64,000 nt of DNA from NCBI RefSeq assembly GCF_040833985.1, contig NZ_CP162140.1, positions 124,001 to 188,000 on the forward strand, read 5' to 3'. This document shows, piece by piece, positions 34,931-43,843 of the stretch. The DNA comes from Leptospira sp. WS4.C2. GTDB lineage: Bacteria > Spirochaetota > Leptospiria > Leptospirales > Leptospiraceae. Made by a program: the position numbers and the translations under genes. How positions within the stretch are numbered: position 1 is the stretch's first letter; every line of letters begins with the position of its first letter. The notes under the pieces are model-generated. The model saw only the letters and a program-made list of their open reading frames with translations. It did not search any database and was not told the DNA's origin.

Positions 34931-35302
34931 TTACCTCAACTTGACAAATATCCAACTGGAATCAGATGTTTTATCATGATACAAATGGATCACAACGTTC
35001 GTAGGTTTCATTTTATAAGTGAATACATAATTAAAGGCAATGTCTAAGTCCCCGGTTACCATTCCTTCCTTAAATCTTCCATAAAAAATTCTGTTATTTG
35101 TACAAATGGCAACTTCAGTGAAAAAATTCTTACCGACTGCAGTTTGGATGGGTACATTTGCAAGTTCCGATTCATATTTGTTGTATAGTAAAATTTTTCC
35201 GTTCCGATCTACCTTCACGATTCCATAAGCAGCTGCATCCGCCTCTGCTTGTGTCAATGTTCCCAGTTTTCCGAGAATATTTGGGTCTATAAATTTGCTC
35301 AT
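34931..35302 (-). CDS. Photoactive yellow protein (PYP) family blue-light photoreceptor
   Basis: 123 residues from ATG 35302, close to the 125 of Halorhodospira halophila PYP. Aligned by eye over nearly full length: GKILLYNKYESEL, AVGKNFFTEVAICT, FYGRFKEGMVTGDLD and SSWIFVKLR match the PYP order. The chromophore-binding Cys is retained (Cys67, PYP Cys69), as are Tyr40 and Glu44 (PYP Tyr42 and Glu46), with a constant offset of two. PYP Arg52, Thr50 and Pro68 are replaced by Val50, Ala48 and Ile66, so absorption or photocycle may differ. AGGA lies 9 bases before the ATG. It is probably co-transcribed with the coiled-coil gene just upstream and faces the AMP-ligase gene. Confidence 0.85.
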   Translation of the reverse strand: MSKFIDPNILGKLGTLTQAEADAAAYGIVKVDRNGKILLYNKYESELANVPIQTAVGKNFFTEVAICTNNRIFYGRFKEGMVTGDLDIAFNYVFTYKMKPTNVVIHLYHDKTSDSSWIFVKLR

Positions 35303-35333
35303 CACTTTAGTTCCTAATCGAATTGTGTTTTTT

Positions 35334-35738
35334 TTAAGTTTCGTATTCTGAATACATGGAGTTCAATTGTTCTTCCATTCCCTGGATGAGAGCGATTACT
35401 TCTTCCATAGAATTTGTTTTTGTTTTTGCGAACAATAGTTCCTTTTCTTCATATAAGTTAGAGAGTTGTTCTTCCAATAACCCTACATCTAGAGAGTTTG
35501 ACTGGTTTATATCAGGAATGGATATAGAATTTTCCTTTTCAGCATACAATGCTTCCACCTGAGTCACTAGTTCTTTGGTCACTTCAATGAGGCTAGTTAC
35601 ATCTTCTGCACCGCGCACTTGACTGCGAACCAATTCATTGATCCAATAGATGACAGAGTTTTGAGACTTTGCCTTTTCTAATCGCAGACGTTCAGGCAAA
35701 GGATAATGTTCGTCGATTTCCCTTTTTGTAAATATCAT
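35334..35738 (-). CDS. Small coiled-coil protein of unknown function
   Basis: 134 residues, acidic and strongly helical: LVTQVEALYAEKENS, LLEEQLSNLYEEKELLFAKT, EEVIALIQGMEEQLNSMYSE. No known domain was recognised. The stop lies 31 bases from the PYP start, so they form an operon, and its start is divergent from the methyl-accepting protein gene 57 bases away. A coiled-coil adaptor between receptor and photoreceptor is conceivable, but this is inference from position only. Confidence 0.65.
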   Translation of the reverse strand: MIFTKREIDEHYPLPERLRLEKAKSQNSVIYWINELVRSQVRGAEDVTSLIEVTKELVTQVEALYAEKENSISIPDINQSNSLDVGLLEEQLSNLYEEKELLFAKTKTNSMEEVIALIQGMEEQLNSMYSEYET

Positions 35739-35740
35739 AG

Positions 35741-35754
35741 TCTAATGGATTAGA
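35741..35754. promoter_or_regulatory. Palindrome in a divergent promoter region
   Basis: TCTAAT-GG-ATTAGA, a perfect 6-2-6 inverted repeat, lies two bases from the start of the coiled-coil gene and 42 bases from the start of the chemoreceptor. The spacer is AT-rich. It could be an operator shared by both genes; no regulator is known. Confidence 0.4.
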
Positions 35755-35795
35755 TGGGGAAATAATGCATTTTCTCTAAAAAAAATATATAAAAA

Positions 35796-37064
35796 GTGAT
35801 TTTTAATAAACCAATGGGAAATAATAGACATAAGTATGAAATACTCAATGAAAAATATGAGGTTTATCCTCAACTCATCCGTTTAGAAAATTTTTTAGTA
35901 ACAATCCTAGTTATATTTACCAACACAATCATTCTGCAATCCTACCTTGGAAGTATCCCTGCTCCAGTCCCCATGTTGATTGCTTTGGGAGCCTTATTCT
36001 TAACAATCCTTTACTTCTTTTTACTGAATAGAAAACGAAAACTCATCAAACAATGGGTAGGGACAAAATCCCAAACGGCTGATCCTGTCCTTTTACTATC
36101 TGGACTAGGGATCGATATCCATGAATATTCAGATTCTCTATTAGAAAACTGTTCCTCTCTTAACAAACGAATGGATGCAATCAGTAATCATATCGTAGAT
36201 TTAAATAAAAAAATCCAAACCGCAGGACAAGACATTGACCGCGTTTATCAGATCGTATCACAACTCGCAACAGATGAAGTTAAACTTATGGAAGCAGTCG
36301 GGAAAACTTCCGAAGAAATTGATATTATGTTTGATATTGTGAATATCGTAATCGCAGAAATCCAAAGTAGAACTGAAACTATGGAGAATTTAGTTTTTTT
36401 AAGTAAGGATGGGCGAATTAAGGTAGGTGATACAAATAAAACCATTAAAAAGTTTAGTGAATCTTCAGGTAATATCTTGAAACTAATTGATTTAATCAAC
36501 GGAGTCTCAAAAGAAACAAACCTTCTTGCAATCAATGCTGCAATCGAAGCAACTCACTCTGGTTCGGAAGGAAAGGGATTCACTGTCATAGCCGATGAAA
36601 TTGGGAAGTTATCTACTATGACTGCAAACAACGCTAGGCAAATTACAAAGATACTCAAAGAAAATGTAAGTGATTATGGTAAAGCGGAGAGATTGGGTAT
36701 TGAATCTGGTAACGCTTTTCAATTTATTGCTGATGAAATTCATATTGTTCATGGAACTATAGCGGAAGTGATTCAATCCATTCAAGAATTGAAATCAAGA
36801 GGTGGTGCCATCCTATCGAAAGCAAAAACTCTTGATGATATTGCCGAAAGGGTAAGGGATACGTCCGGTGAAGTTTATGGTGAAATTGTAACGATACATA
36901 CAAATTTAGAAGATATCCAAGGTCTGTCAGAGAAAATTCGTAGGGAATGTGAAGAAATTCGTGACGAACAACAAGGAATCTTACAATTTACCTTTAAAAT
37001 GAAAGGCCAATTACAGGAAATTTCAAATCAAACGGATGAATTTTTAAATACCGCAAAACCTTAA
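35796..37064 (+). CDS. Methyl-accepting chemotaxis-type protein without sensor domain
   Basis: 422 residues. Two transmembrane helices (about 32-50 and 55-77) with only a short loop between them, so there is no periplasmic ligand domain. The cytoplasmic part has the receptor tip signature: VSKETNLLAINAAIEATHSG then GKGFTVIADEIGKLS. The start is GTG at 35796; ATG 18 bases later is an alternative. It is divergent from the coiled-coil/PYP pair. Such a receptor must take its signal from another protein or the membrane; a cytoplasmic photoreceptor like PYP is a natural candidate (inference). Confidence 0.88.
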   Translation: MIFNKPMGNNRHKYEILNEKYEVYPQLIRLENFLVTILVIFTNTIILQSYLGSIPAPVPMLIALGALFLTILYFFLLNRKRKLIKQWVGTKSQTADPVLLLSGLGIDIHEYSDSLLENCSSLNKRMDAISNHIVDLNKKIQTAGQDIDRVYQIVSQLATDEVKLMEAVGKTSEEIDIMFDIVNIVIAEIQSRTETMENLVFLSKDGRIKVGDTNKTIKKFSESSGNILKLIDLINGVSKETNLLAINAAIEATHSGSEGKGFTVIADEIGKLSTMTANNARQITKILKENVSDYGKAERLGIESGNAFQFIADEIHIVHGTIAEVIQSIQELKSRGGAILSKAKTLDDIAERVRDTSGEVYGEIVTIHTNLEDIQGLSEKIRRECEEIRDEQQGILQFTFKMKGQLQEISNQTDEFLNTAKP

Positions 37065-37115
37065 ATACTATTATTTCCTTTTTTGACTCCCAAGAATTAA
37101 TAGACCGATCATTCT

Positions 37116-37631
37116 ATGTTTTCCAATCTTGTGTTTATGAGACACCGAGATATCCTCCTGGAATACAAAGTAAACCCTTTATGGAATTTTTTAGAACAAA
37201 CTTACGGGTTCGAACAGGCATTTCGGATGTTTAAACCCTATGAAGGTGCAAACATCCTACCTAAACTTGTGGATCAAAACACGATGGTTGTTACTATGCC
37301 ACTCATTCTATCAAACACAAATTATGTGGGAACTCATTTCGGAGGATCCCTTTATTCGATGTGTGATCCTTTTTTTATGTTTTTACTGATGATGAATTTA
37401 GGAAAAGATTATATGGTTTGGGACAAAGGGGCAAAAATTGATTTTGTCAAACCTGGAGAAGGTACAGTCACCGCCACCTTCCATATTCCAAATAGCGAAT
37501 TTGAAGATTTAAAAGACCTCTTAAAAAAAGAGAAAAAAACCATTCGAACCTATGAAACCGAAGTGGTAGGCGAAGACGGCAAAACCGTCGCCAAAATTAC
37601 AAAGGATTTATACATTCGAAGGTTGGTATAA
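37116..37631 (+). CDS. DUF4442 family hotdog-fold protein
   Basis: 171 residues. The region NTNYVGTHFGGSLYSMCDPF followed by the long helix FFMFLLMMNLGKDYMVWDKG and IDFVKPGEGTVTATF is the DUF4442/YiiD-like hotdog pattern found in thioesterase relatives. Catalytic residues of true thioesterases are not certain. It probably binds acyl-CoA or acyl-ACP. The frame begins at 37116 (MFSNLVFMRHRDILLEYK); the ATG at 37137 is equally plausible. It lies 50 bases after the chemoreceptor. Confidence 0.85.
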   Translation: MFSNLVFMRHRDILLEYKVNPLWNFLEQTYGFEQAFRMFKPYEGANILPKLVDQNTMVVTMPLILSNTNYVGTHFGGSLYSMCDPFFMFLLMMNLGKDYMVWDKGAKIDFVKPGEGTVTATFHIPNSEFEDLKDLLKKEKKTIRTYETEVVGEDGKTVAKITKDLYIRRLV

Positions 37632-37635
37632 AACT

Positions 37636-39714
37636 CTAAAACTGGATTCGGTTGTTTCCATCAAACGCAGACCTGGGCAATCGAAATTCCAATCTCGACC
37701 TAGACTTAAGTCGGATATAGGATGCCCCCTTCGGACATTCTCCAGACCAGCTATATCCTTGTCCGACTTCAGAAAATAACTCTTGTTTGATGATAGTTCG
37801 GTCTGAATTCAAAAACAAAATTTCAACAACTAAACTTTTACTTTTTGTTTCCAATACGATTCTACCCTCTCGTGCAGCAGCAAATTCTGAAAGTTTCCAT
37901 TCCCAAACTTTCCCATGAAATTCATATTCGTAGTTAGGTGACCTTGGGGGAAGTGTTGCTGCTGATTGGTATTCTCTTAATTGGGTCTTACGATACTCAG
38001 ATCCAATTCCTAAGTCCCAATACCTCTGAGAATAAAAAAGAGCATAATTCAAAGGCAGACCCACAGAAAGAATCAGTAATAAGGGAGAAAACCAAATGGT
38101 TTTTCTGAATTTATCAAAAGAGGGAGAGTATCCAGATCCTTTTTCCCCGAGAAGGATTAGGTAAAAACAGAGGAAAGCACCGTCTGAGTTTTGAATCTGG
38201 GTTCCAAAAAGTAGAGGGAGAACCAGTAATAAAGTCTGTTTCCAAAGTCCCCTCTCCCATAAAAAAACTCCGATGAAAAAGAAAAATATGAAGGTACCAA
38301 GAAGACCTAAATCATGCAAAATCCATAAATAGAAGTTAGGTGGGAAGTCAATCATTGGAATAGAGGTTCTTGTTCCATTCCGAAATGGATCCAAAAGAGC
38401 AAGTGGGAAGGATCCAATTCCATTTCCAAGCCATAGGTTATTTTTGATTCCTTCTATGCATATGGTGAGTAATTCTGCTCGGATGAGATCCATGTGTTTG
38501 AAAGCCAGGTATGGTTGCGATTTCCAAACAGGGATTGTAGCCATAAACCGTTTGGATAACTCAATCAGGTCCCAATCTTTTTCTAAAAAACTAAGCCCAT
38601 AAAGAGTGATAAAACCGAAGATTGGGAGAAAAAAATACAAGGTGACTCTTGTAATTCTTTTTTTTGTGATGGAGATTATCCATAGATCAGTTGTTAGGTG
38701 AATTATCCCTACTGCGCAAGAAATGGACCAAACCACCCAAAAGGCTTTCCCTTGTTTGAGTCCAAGCCAAGTCACAAAAAGAAAAGATAGAATGGCAAGA
38801 ACCAAACTAAACCTTTCTTTGGATTTACGCCAATTGGAGATAAGCTTTGTGATCCATAATAACGAAAGAGCAGGTATAATCCAAGAAGCAGAACCTGAGT
38901 CTTGCAGAAGTCCTGTGGTTCGGCCCGCTTTCACACTTTCCAAAGTCCCTTCGGAAAAAAAATCCAAACTCCATAGAGATTGGATTACCATTACCAGTAA
39001 ATTGATTCCTAGTCCTAAAAAAATTCCAAACCTAATCTGCTCCGACAAACTGTCCTTAGATGGTGTAGGCATTGATCTTTCTTCAGAGAAAAGGTAAAGA
39101 ATCACGAAGAACATGGGAACTAGAATCTTACAAGAAAGACCCATGGCTTCTCTAGAAGAAAGAGAGGGAAAATACAAATACTCCTGAACTCCAAGTCCTG
39201 AAATCAAACCAAGTCCTTGGTATTGGAAAAGACAAAGCAGGGTCAGAATAGAAAGAAACAGAACAAAACCAAAGTATGTGGAATACCAAATGGGTTGGAT
39301 GGATTTCCCAGTGGGGTTACGGATCATCCAATCGGTGAGGATTTGTTCAGATTGTTTGGGAAGAGCCGTTTCATTTCGGCCAAGAAGGATGAGGATGACC
39401 TCTCTGGTCCAAATCCCAAGAATGGAGCCGAGAAATAGACCTACGAGCTGGTATGAACCCACCATGGGTAGTCCAGACAAATAGGGAAGCCGGAGAAAAG
39501 TAAAAACCCCTAGGGCTGTGAATATCCTACCCCATTTTCTCTGGTAGATTTGAGGAAAAAATCCAAAGGCAAATTGCAAAAGAAAAGAGGGATAGAAGGA
39601 AGTAGCCGGTACAGGCTCTACATACCGATGGAGGCTCCAAACTGAAAAAGTACAAAGCGAAAAGAAAAGAAGATCAAAAATAGGTAACGAACGTAGGCGG
39701 CCTAAAAAATTCAC
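37636..39714 (-). CDS. O-antigen ligase/polymerase-like membrane protein
   Basis: 692 residues with about 14 hydrophobic helices and a C-terminal soluble region of about 140 residues (NYEYEFHGKVWEWKLSEFAA...). The pattern with WLGNGIGSFPLALLDPFRNG in a large loop near residue 425 is typical of Wzy/WaaL-type O-antigen ligases (RxxxW/GxGxG-like loop). It probably builds or attaches surface glycan. It is convergent with the DUF4442 gene (4 bases apart). No glycosyltransferase cluster lies next to it, so its substrate is unclear. Confidence 0.75.
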   Translation of the reverse strand: MNFLGRLRSLPIFDLLFFSLCTFSVWSLHRYVEPVPATSFYPSFLLQFAFGFFPQIYQRKWGRIFTALGVFTFLRLPYLSGLPMVGSYQLVGLFLGSILGIWTREVILILLGRNETALPKQSEQILTDWMIRNPTGKSIQPIWYSTYFGFVLFLSILTLLCLFQYQGLGLISGLGVQEYLYFPSLSSREAMGLSCKILVPMFFVILYLFSEERSMPTPSKDSLSEQIRFGIFLGLGINLLVMVIQSLWSLDFFSEGTLESVKAGRTTGLLQDSGSASWIIPALSLLWITKLISNWRKSKERFSLVLAILSFLFVTWLGLKQGKAFWVVWSISCAVGIIHLTTDLWIISITKKRITRVTLYFFLPIFGFITLYGLSFLEKDWDLIELSKRFMATIPVWKSQPYLAFKHMDLIRAELLTICIEGIKNNLWLGNGIGSFPLALLDPFRNGTRTSIPMIDFPPNFYLWILHDLGLLGTFIFFFFIGVFLWERGLWKQTLLLVLPLLFGTQIQNSDGAFLCFYLILLGEKGSGYSPSFDKFRKTIWFSPLLLILSVGLPLNYALFYSQRYWDLGIGSEYRKTQLREYQSAATLPPRSPNYEYEFHGKVWEWKLSEFAAAREGRIVLETKSKSLVVEILFLNSDRTIIKQELFSEVGQGYSWSGECPKGASYIRLKSRSRLEFRLPRSAFDGNNRIQF

Positions 39715-39816
39715 GATAGAAAGAGTTTAGAGAGTGGCGTGGCGAATCAATTGTAAATTTAAAAGAAACGGGAGAATTCGGAAGTGTGGGGTGAGAAAAA
39801 GAATAAAGGGATCCTC

Positions 39817-40275
39817 TTAATCTAGAGAATCCACGTCCATTCCGGTTGCAGGGTAAGCAGACAAAGAATCCATGCGGTAACCAGCACGATTTCGGCTTTT
39901 GGCCATTTGTTCTGCAAATTCTACAGTAAATCTTGTCCACGGAATCGCCTTAAGCCTTGCGATTGGAATTTTTTTCTTAGTTCCTTCGCAGATCCCGTAG
40001 GTTCCGTTTTCAATCTTTTCTAACGCAAGTTCGATCTCACGCAGAGTTTCAATTTCGTTTTCAGTCAAAACAGAAGTTAAGGCTTCTGAATTGAGTTCGG
40101 ATGCGATGTCCGCAATATCCCCCATTTCTTTCAATCCAGAAGGAGAACTGGTGTCTTCCCATTGGTTGAGTTTGATGAGAAGCGACTCTTTTTTCTCTTG
40201 GAGGAGCTCACGCACCTCTTCGATAAACTTTTTGTCGACTCCCTTCTCTGAAGATTTTGCAGCTGGTTTCGGCAT
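39817..40275 (-). CDS. DksA/TraR family protein with degenerate zinc site
   Basis: 152 residues. The long N-terminal coiled coil (KKFIEEVRELLQEKKESLLI to EIELALEKIENGTYG) and the following GICEGTKKKIPIARLKAIPW give the DksA/TraR order, where CxxC...CxxC normally holds zinc. Here only the first Cys is present; the partners are Gly/Thr and Phe/Val, so zinc binding is probably lost. DksA proteins act in the secondary channel of RNA polymerase. AAGGGAT precedes the ATG at 40275. It lies 8 bases downstream of rpmG, so they are co-transcribed. Confidence 0.8.
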   Translation of the reverse strand: MPKPAAKSSEKGVDKKFIEEVRELLQEKKESLLIKLNQWEDTSSPSGLKEMGDIADIASELNSEALTSVLTENEIETLREIELALEKIENGTYGICEGTKKKIPIARLKAIPWTRFTVEFAEQMAKSRNRAGYRMDSLSAYPATGMDVDSLD

Positions 40276-40283
40276 CTTATCCC

Positions 40284-40445
40284 TTAGACTTTGGATTCCT
40301 TGTGATCAGTATGTGATTTGCAAAATTTGCAATATTTTTTAGTCACAAGTTTTTCCGACTTAGTCTTCTTATTTTTAGTCTGGAAGTAATTTGACCGCCC
40401 AGGTATCGCACATGGGACACAGGTTAGTTTTATGATTTCTCTCAT
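40284..40445 (-). CDS. rpmG: 50S ribosomal protein L33
   Basis: A 53-residue gene: start MREIIKLTCVPCAIPGRSN, end KYCKFCKSHTDHKESKV. Two CxxC pairs (Cys9/Cys12, Cys39/Cys42) make the zinc-binding form of L33, and YFQTKNKKTKSEKL is the central family motif. It is a small component of the large ribosomal subunit near the E site. It lies 34 bases after the BASS transporter gene and 8 bases before the DksA-like gene. TATATA at 40473-40478 (minus strand) may be a -10 element for it. No clear ribosome binding site was found. Confidence 0.92.
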   Translation of the reverse strand: MREIIKLTCVPCAIPGRSNYFQTKNKKTKSEKLVTKKYCKFCKSHTDHKESKV

Positions 40446-40479
40446 AATTTATGCCATGACGTACCGACCCCATATATAG

Positions 40480-41439
40480 TCAATCGACAATAGCGGGTTT
40501 TTTCGGTTCCTTTCTGAAATAGGTCGCAAATAAACTTCCTAAAAGCGAATGAGTCAAACTCGATAAAGCACTAGGAATTGCCGTGTTTGGATCCAAAAAA
40601 TGGGTCCTTGCCAAGACCGCCCCAAGCCCGGAATTTTGCATCCCCACCTCAATCGAAATGGTTTTTGCCGTTTTGGGATTTTTGGTAAGATACAGGCTGA
40701 AGATCCCTCCGATTCCAAACCCACCCAGATGCAAAAGAATCACCGCAAAGAAGATACGAAAATCTGACTTTAGGATGGTTTCCTTTCCACTAGCAATAAT
40801 CGAGGCCACAATCATAGCAATGAGGAATACGGAGAGAACCGGAAAGAAGTCTTGTATCTCTTTTGTGAGTTTAGGAAAGAGCGATTTTAAAAACAAACCG
40901 AGTGCCACTGGAACCAAAATCACTTGGAAGGTAGTGATCACAAGACCCCACCTGTCAATCTCCAACCGACTTCCGATGAGGATGGCCACAAGGAATGGTG
41001 TCATAAAAATTCCAAGGATGGTAGAGACAGAAGTTAAGGTGACACTTAGAGGTACATCTGCTTTGGAGAGAAATGTTATGACATTCGATGCGGTTCCGCC
41101 AGGACAACAAGACACAAGGATCAGGCCCACGGCATAAGCTTCCGGTAATTGAAATAAATACCCGAGAGAATAACCTAACGCAGGCATGATGGTATATTGC
41201 AAAACCGTTCCAATGAGAATGGGTTTTGGTTGTTTTAATATCCGAATGAAGTCTTCGGCCTCAAGTGTGAGTCCCATCCCAAGCATAATGGCACCAAGGC
41301 TATAGGTGATCCAAGGGCCTTTGAACCAAACGATTTTTTCTGGATATAAAAACCCAAAGCTTGCGATAAGGAGTAGGACCAGAGGGAAAGCATTCACTAT
41401 CTGTTTAGAAATTTTTGTGAACATATTTGATGAATTCAC
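40480..41439 (-). CDS. Bile acid:sodium symporter (BASS) family transporter
   Basis: 319 residues, about nine or ten hydrophobic helices. Family features: MLGMGLTLEAEDFIRI, LVSCCPGGTASNVITFLSKA (the conserved C-C-P-G-G-x-x-S-N) and IGMQ-like SIEVGMQNSGLGAVL. The members transport anionic organic solutes with sodium; the substrate cannot be told (pantothenate, pyruvate and others are known). It starts 7 bases after the aminotransferase stop and is probably in one operon with it. M1 or M6 could be the start. Confidence 0.9.
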   Translation of the reverse strand: MNSSNMFTKISKQIVNAFPLVLLLIASFGFLYPEKIVWFKGPWITYSLGAIMLGMGLTLEAEDFIRILKQPKPILIGTVLQYTIMPALGYSLGYLFQLPEAYAVGLILVSCCPGGTASNVITFLSKADVPLSVTLTSVSTILGIFMTPFLVAILIGSRLEIDRWGLVITTFQVILVPVALGLFLKSLFPKLTKEIQDFFPVLSVFLIAMIVASIIASGKETILKSDFRIFFAVILLHLGGFGIGGIFSLYLTKNPKTAKTISIEVGMQNSGLGAVLARTHFLDPNTAIPSALSSLTHSLLGSLFATYFRKEPKKPAIVD

Positions 41440-41446
41440 TATTCGC

Positions 41447-42649
41447 CTAACTTTGGCTCAAGTATTCTTTCAAAGCCTCTTTCACTCGGGCCACATGTTC
41501 TTCTTCAATGGCAATGTGTGGTGCCATTCGTAATCGACCTAGTCGCACAGCCGTTGTGATTCCCTTTTGTTTTAAGAAAGATTGGATGGCTTCTGGTTGG
41601 AATTTAGAAGGATCCTTGTGTCCAGTGATGGCAAGGATTCCCGTTTTGACAGTAGGGAAGGCATCGGATTCTAAAGTAAATCCAAGGTCGTGGAGTGCTT
41701 TTTTAAAAAGATCTGCAATTTCATAAATTCGTTCTCTCACCCGGGAAAATCCGAGTGTGGACAACATCTTAAGTGAGGCATAAAAGTAGATCCAATCATT
41801 GAAGTTGATTGTACTTTGTTCAAATTGGTCTGCTGCCGGTTTCCATTCATTACGATAGGGAAAATAACTGGAATCGTTTACTACACTGGCTTGGCCTTTA
41901 AAAATAAGTTGGAATCCTTTGGATTGTTCTTTGGATAAATAAACAACCCCAAGTCCTAAGGGACCGAGTAACCACTTCCAGGCGGCAAAGGCACAAAAAG
42001 CCACTTTGATCTTTCCAAAATCGAGTGCAATGTGCCCCACGGCTTGGCTTCCATCAATCACAAGTTTTGTATGATAGGTTTCACAAAGTTGGGAAACGGC
42101 TTCCATATCAAAAACCACACCCGTACACCAATGAACAGGCGATAGGCTGAGAATATGGACATCCCCTTTTTCTAACTCCAATTTTAGATTGAGAAGAAAG
42201 TCTTCGGGAGTTTTCCCCACAGGGATAAATTCTAAACCGACCCCTTTTTCTTTCCAATGTTCCCATGGATAGACATTACTTGGGTATTCGTTTTCCAAAA
42301 CTAAAATTCGTTTTCCTTTAGGAATCTGGATGCTATGGGAATAGAGATTGATCCCCTCACTCGTGTTATGTACAATCCCAATCTCAGAAGGATCGCAAAC
42401 AAGGATCTCTGCGATATATCCTCGGATGGAGGTCTTGATCACTGGCTCAGCAAAGCTCGGAGCAAAGATTCCGTATCGGGAATATTCCTGAAAGTAGAGG
42501 TTCATCATCTCGATGGCATAGGTGGAAACCGGTGTGGTTCCGCAATAGTTCAACCAAACAGAATCAGATTGTACGGGAAAGTATTGGGAGATCCCTTTCC
42601 AGTTGGCAAAAGGAGGAAAAGAAGGAAGTTCAGAGTGATTAACAGACAT
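41447..42649 (-). CDS. Class V aminotransferase (PLP-dependent, isopenicillin-N-epimerase-like)
   Basis: 400 residues. The PLP Lys is in CAFAAWKWLLGPLGLGVVYL; the cofactor Asp and His are in LVIDGSQAVGHIALD and LSPVHWCTG. FRGHG-type features and the N-terminal NYCGTTPVSTYAIEMMNLY fit class V enzymes such as cysteine desulfurases and isopenicillin-N epimerases. The precise reaction is not clear. The start is preceded by the divergent alanine racemase gene, 55 bases away, so the promoters may overlap. Confidence 0.88.
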   Translation of the reverse strand: MSVNHSELPSFPPFANWKGISQYFPVQSDSVWLNYCGTTPVSTYAIEMMNLYFQEYSRYGIFAPSFAEPVIKTSIRGYIAEILVCDPSEIGIVHNTSEGINLYSHSIQIPKGKRILVLENEYPSNVYPWEHWKEKGVGLEFIPVGKTPEDFLLNLKLELEKGDVHILSLSPVHWCTGVVFDMEAVSQLCETYHTKLVIDGSQAVGHIALDFGKIKVAFCAFAAWKWLLGPLGLGVVYLSKEQSKGFQLIFKGQASVVNDSSYFPYRNEWKPAADQFEQSTINFNDWIYFYASLKMLSTLGFSRVRERIYEIADLFKKALHDLGFTLESDAFPTVKTGILAITGHKDPSKFQPEAIQSFLKQKGITTAVRLGRLRMAPHIAIEEEHVARVKEALKEYLSQS

Positions 42650-42704
42650 GCAAAAATAGAAATATCTGAAGCGACAGAAGAGAAAAGTAAAAAAAAATGG
42701 GACC

Positions 42705-43835
42705 GTGCTCTCATCTCGGATTTACCTCTCAAGGTCGGCGTTTAGTCACAATATCGCCCTTTTTCGCAAACTCATTGGACCCAAAACCAAGTTTACTGCC
42801 GTGATCAAGTCCAATGCCTATGGGCATGGGCTACTAGCCACTGCCTCCATTGCACTCGATGCCGGTGCCGATTATTTGGGAGTCAATTCTTTAGAAGAGG
42901 CTTTGTCCATTCGGAGGGTATTTACCAAAGCTACCATCCTCATTATGGGGAGCATTCCCAACCTAAAAGAAAGAAAGGAATCTCTCGCCGATGAGAATTT
43001 TTGGGTCATGGTTTCTCGAGTGGAAGAAATCGAAATCTTAGCCAAACTTTCCCCCACTCCCAAAATCCATTTAAAAGTCGATACAGGAATGTCAAGGCTT
43101 GGGATTCCGACGACAGATGCAGAAACCCTTGCCAAAGAAATTTTTGAGAAAAAACTTCCCCTCACAGGCATTGGCACCCACTTTGCAAGCACGGAAGACT
43201 TTACAGAACATAGTTATTCTATGTTACAGCTGGGAAGATTCCAAGATACCATAGACACATTCGCTAAACACGGGTTCATCGATCTCATTTGCCACTGTGC
43301 TTCTTCTGCTTCTGCGATGTTATTTTCGGAAGCAAGGATGGATTTGGTTCGGGTAGGAATTTCTCTTTATGGACTATGGCCGAGTTTAGAAACCAAACTT
43401 TCTCTTTCCCTGATGAAAAAAGATGTGGGGATGTTAAAACCAGCACTTACGTGGAAAACACAAATCCAACACATCCAAAACCTAAACCAAGGAAGTTTTA
43501 TTGGTTACGGGTCCACATATAAAACCACTCACGATACAAAATTGGCAGTTGTTCCCGTCGGATACTATGAGGGACTGGACAGAAAACTTTCCAACAATGG
43601 GTATATGTTGGTTCGTGGAGAACGTGCAAAAATTTTAGGAAGGATTTGTATGAACATGACCATGCTCGATATCACACATATCCCAGATGCATCTATTGGT
43701 GATGATGTAGTCATTATTGGAAAATCCGGAAATGAGACTATATCTGCGGATGACCATGCGGCTTGGACGGGAACCATCAATTATGAAGTGGTCACGAGAA
43801 TTCTAAGTGCTTTTCCCCGTATTATTGAAGATTAG
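42705..43835 (+). CDS. alr: Alanine racemase
   Basis: 376 residues. PLP Lys35 in TAVIKSNAYGHGLLA; substrate Tyr in IGYGSTYKT; DTGMSRLGI and VPVGYYEGLDRKLSN, ILGRICMNMTMLDIT are family motifs. It makes D-alanine for peptidoglycan. The start is GTG at 42705 in the stretch following the aminotransferase start; no strong ribosome binding site is visible. The next gene starts 8 bases later and is co-transcribed. Length is normal for the family. Confidence 0.94.
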   Translation: MLSSRIYLSRSAFSHNIALFRKLIGPKTKFTAVIKSNAYGHGLLATASIALDAGADYLGVNSLEEALSIRRVFTKATILIMGSIPNLKERKESLADENFWVMVSRVEEIEILAKLSPTPKIHLKVDTGMSRLGIPTTDAETLAKEIFEKKLPLTGIGTHFASTEDFTEHSYSMLQLGRFQDTIDTFAKHGFIDLICHCASSASAMLFSEARMDLVRVGISLYGLWPSLETKLSLSLMKKDVGMLKPALTWKTQIQHIQNLNQGSFIGYGSTYKTTHDTKLAVVPVGYYEGLDRKLSNNGYMLVRGERAKILGRICMNMTMLDITHIPDASIGDDVVIIGKSGNETISADDHAAWTGTINYEVVTRILSAFPRIIED

Positions 43836-43843
43836 AGGACCTT

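Noticed and set aside
40446..40479. tRNA gene in front of rpmG
   Set aside because: The gap of 34 bases is too short and no cloverleaf arms are visible.
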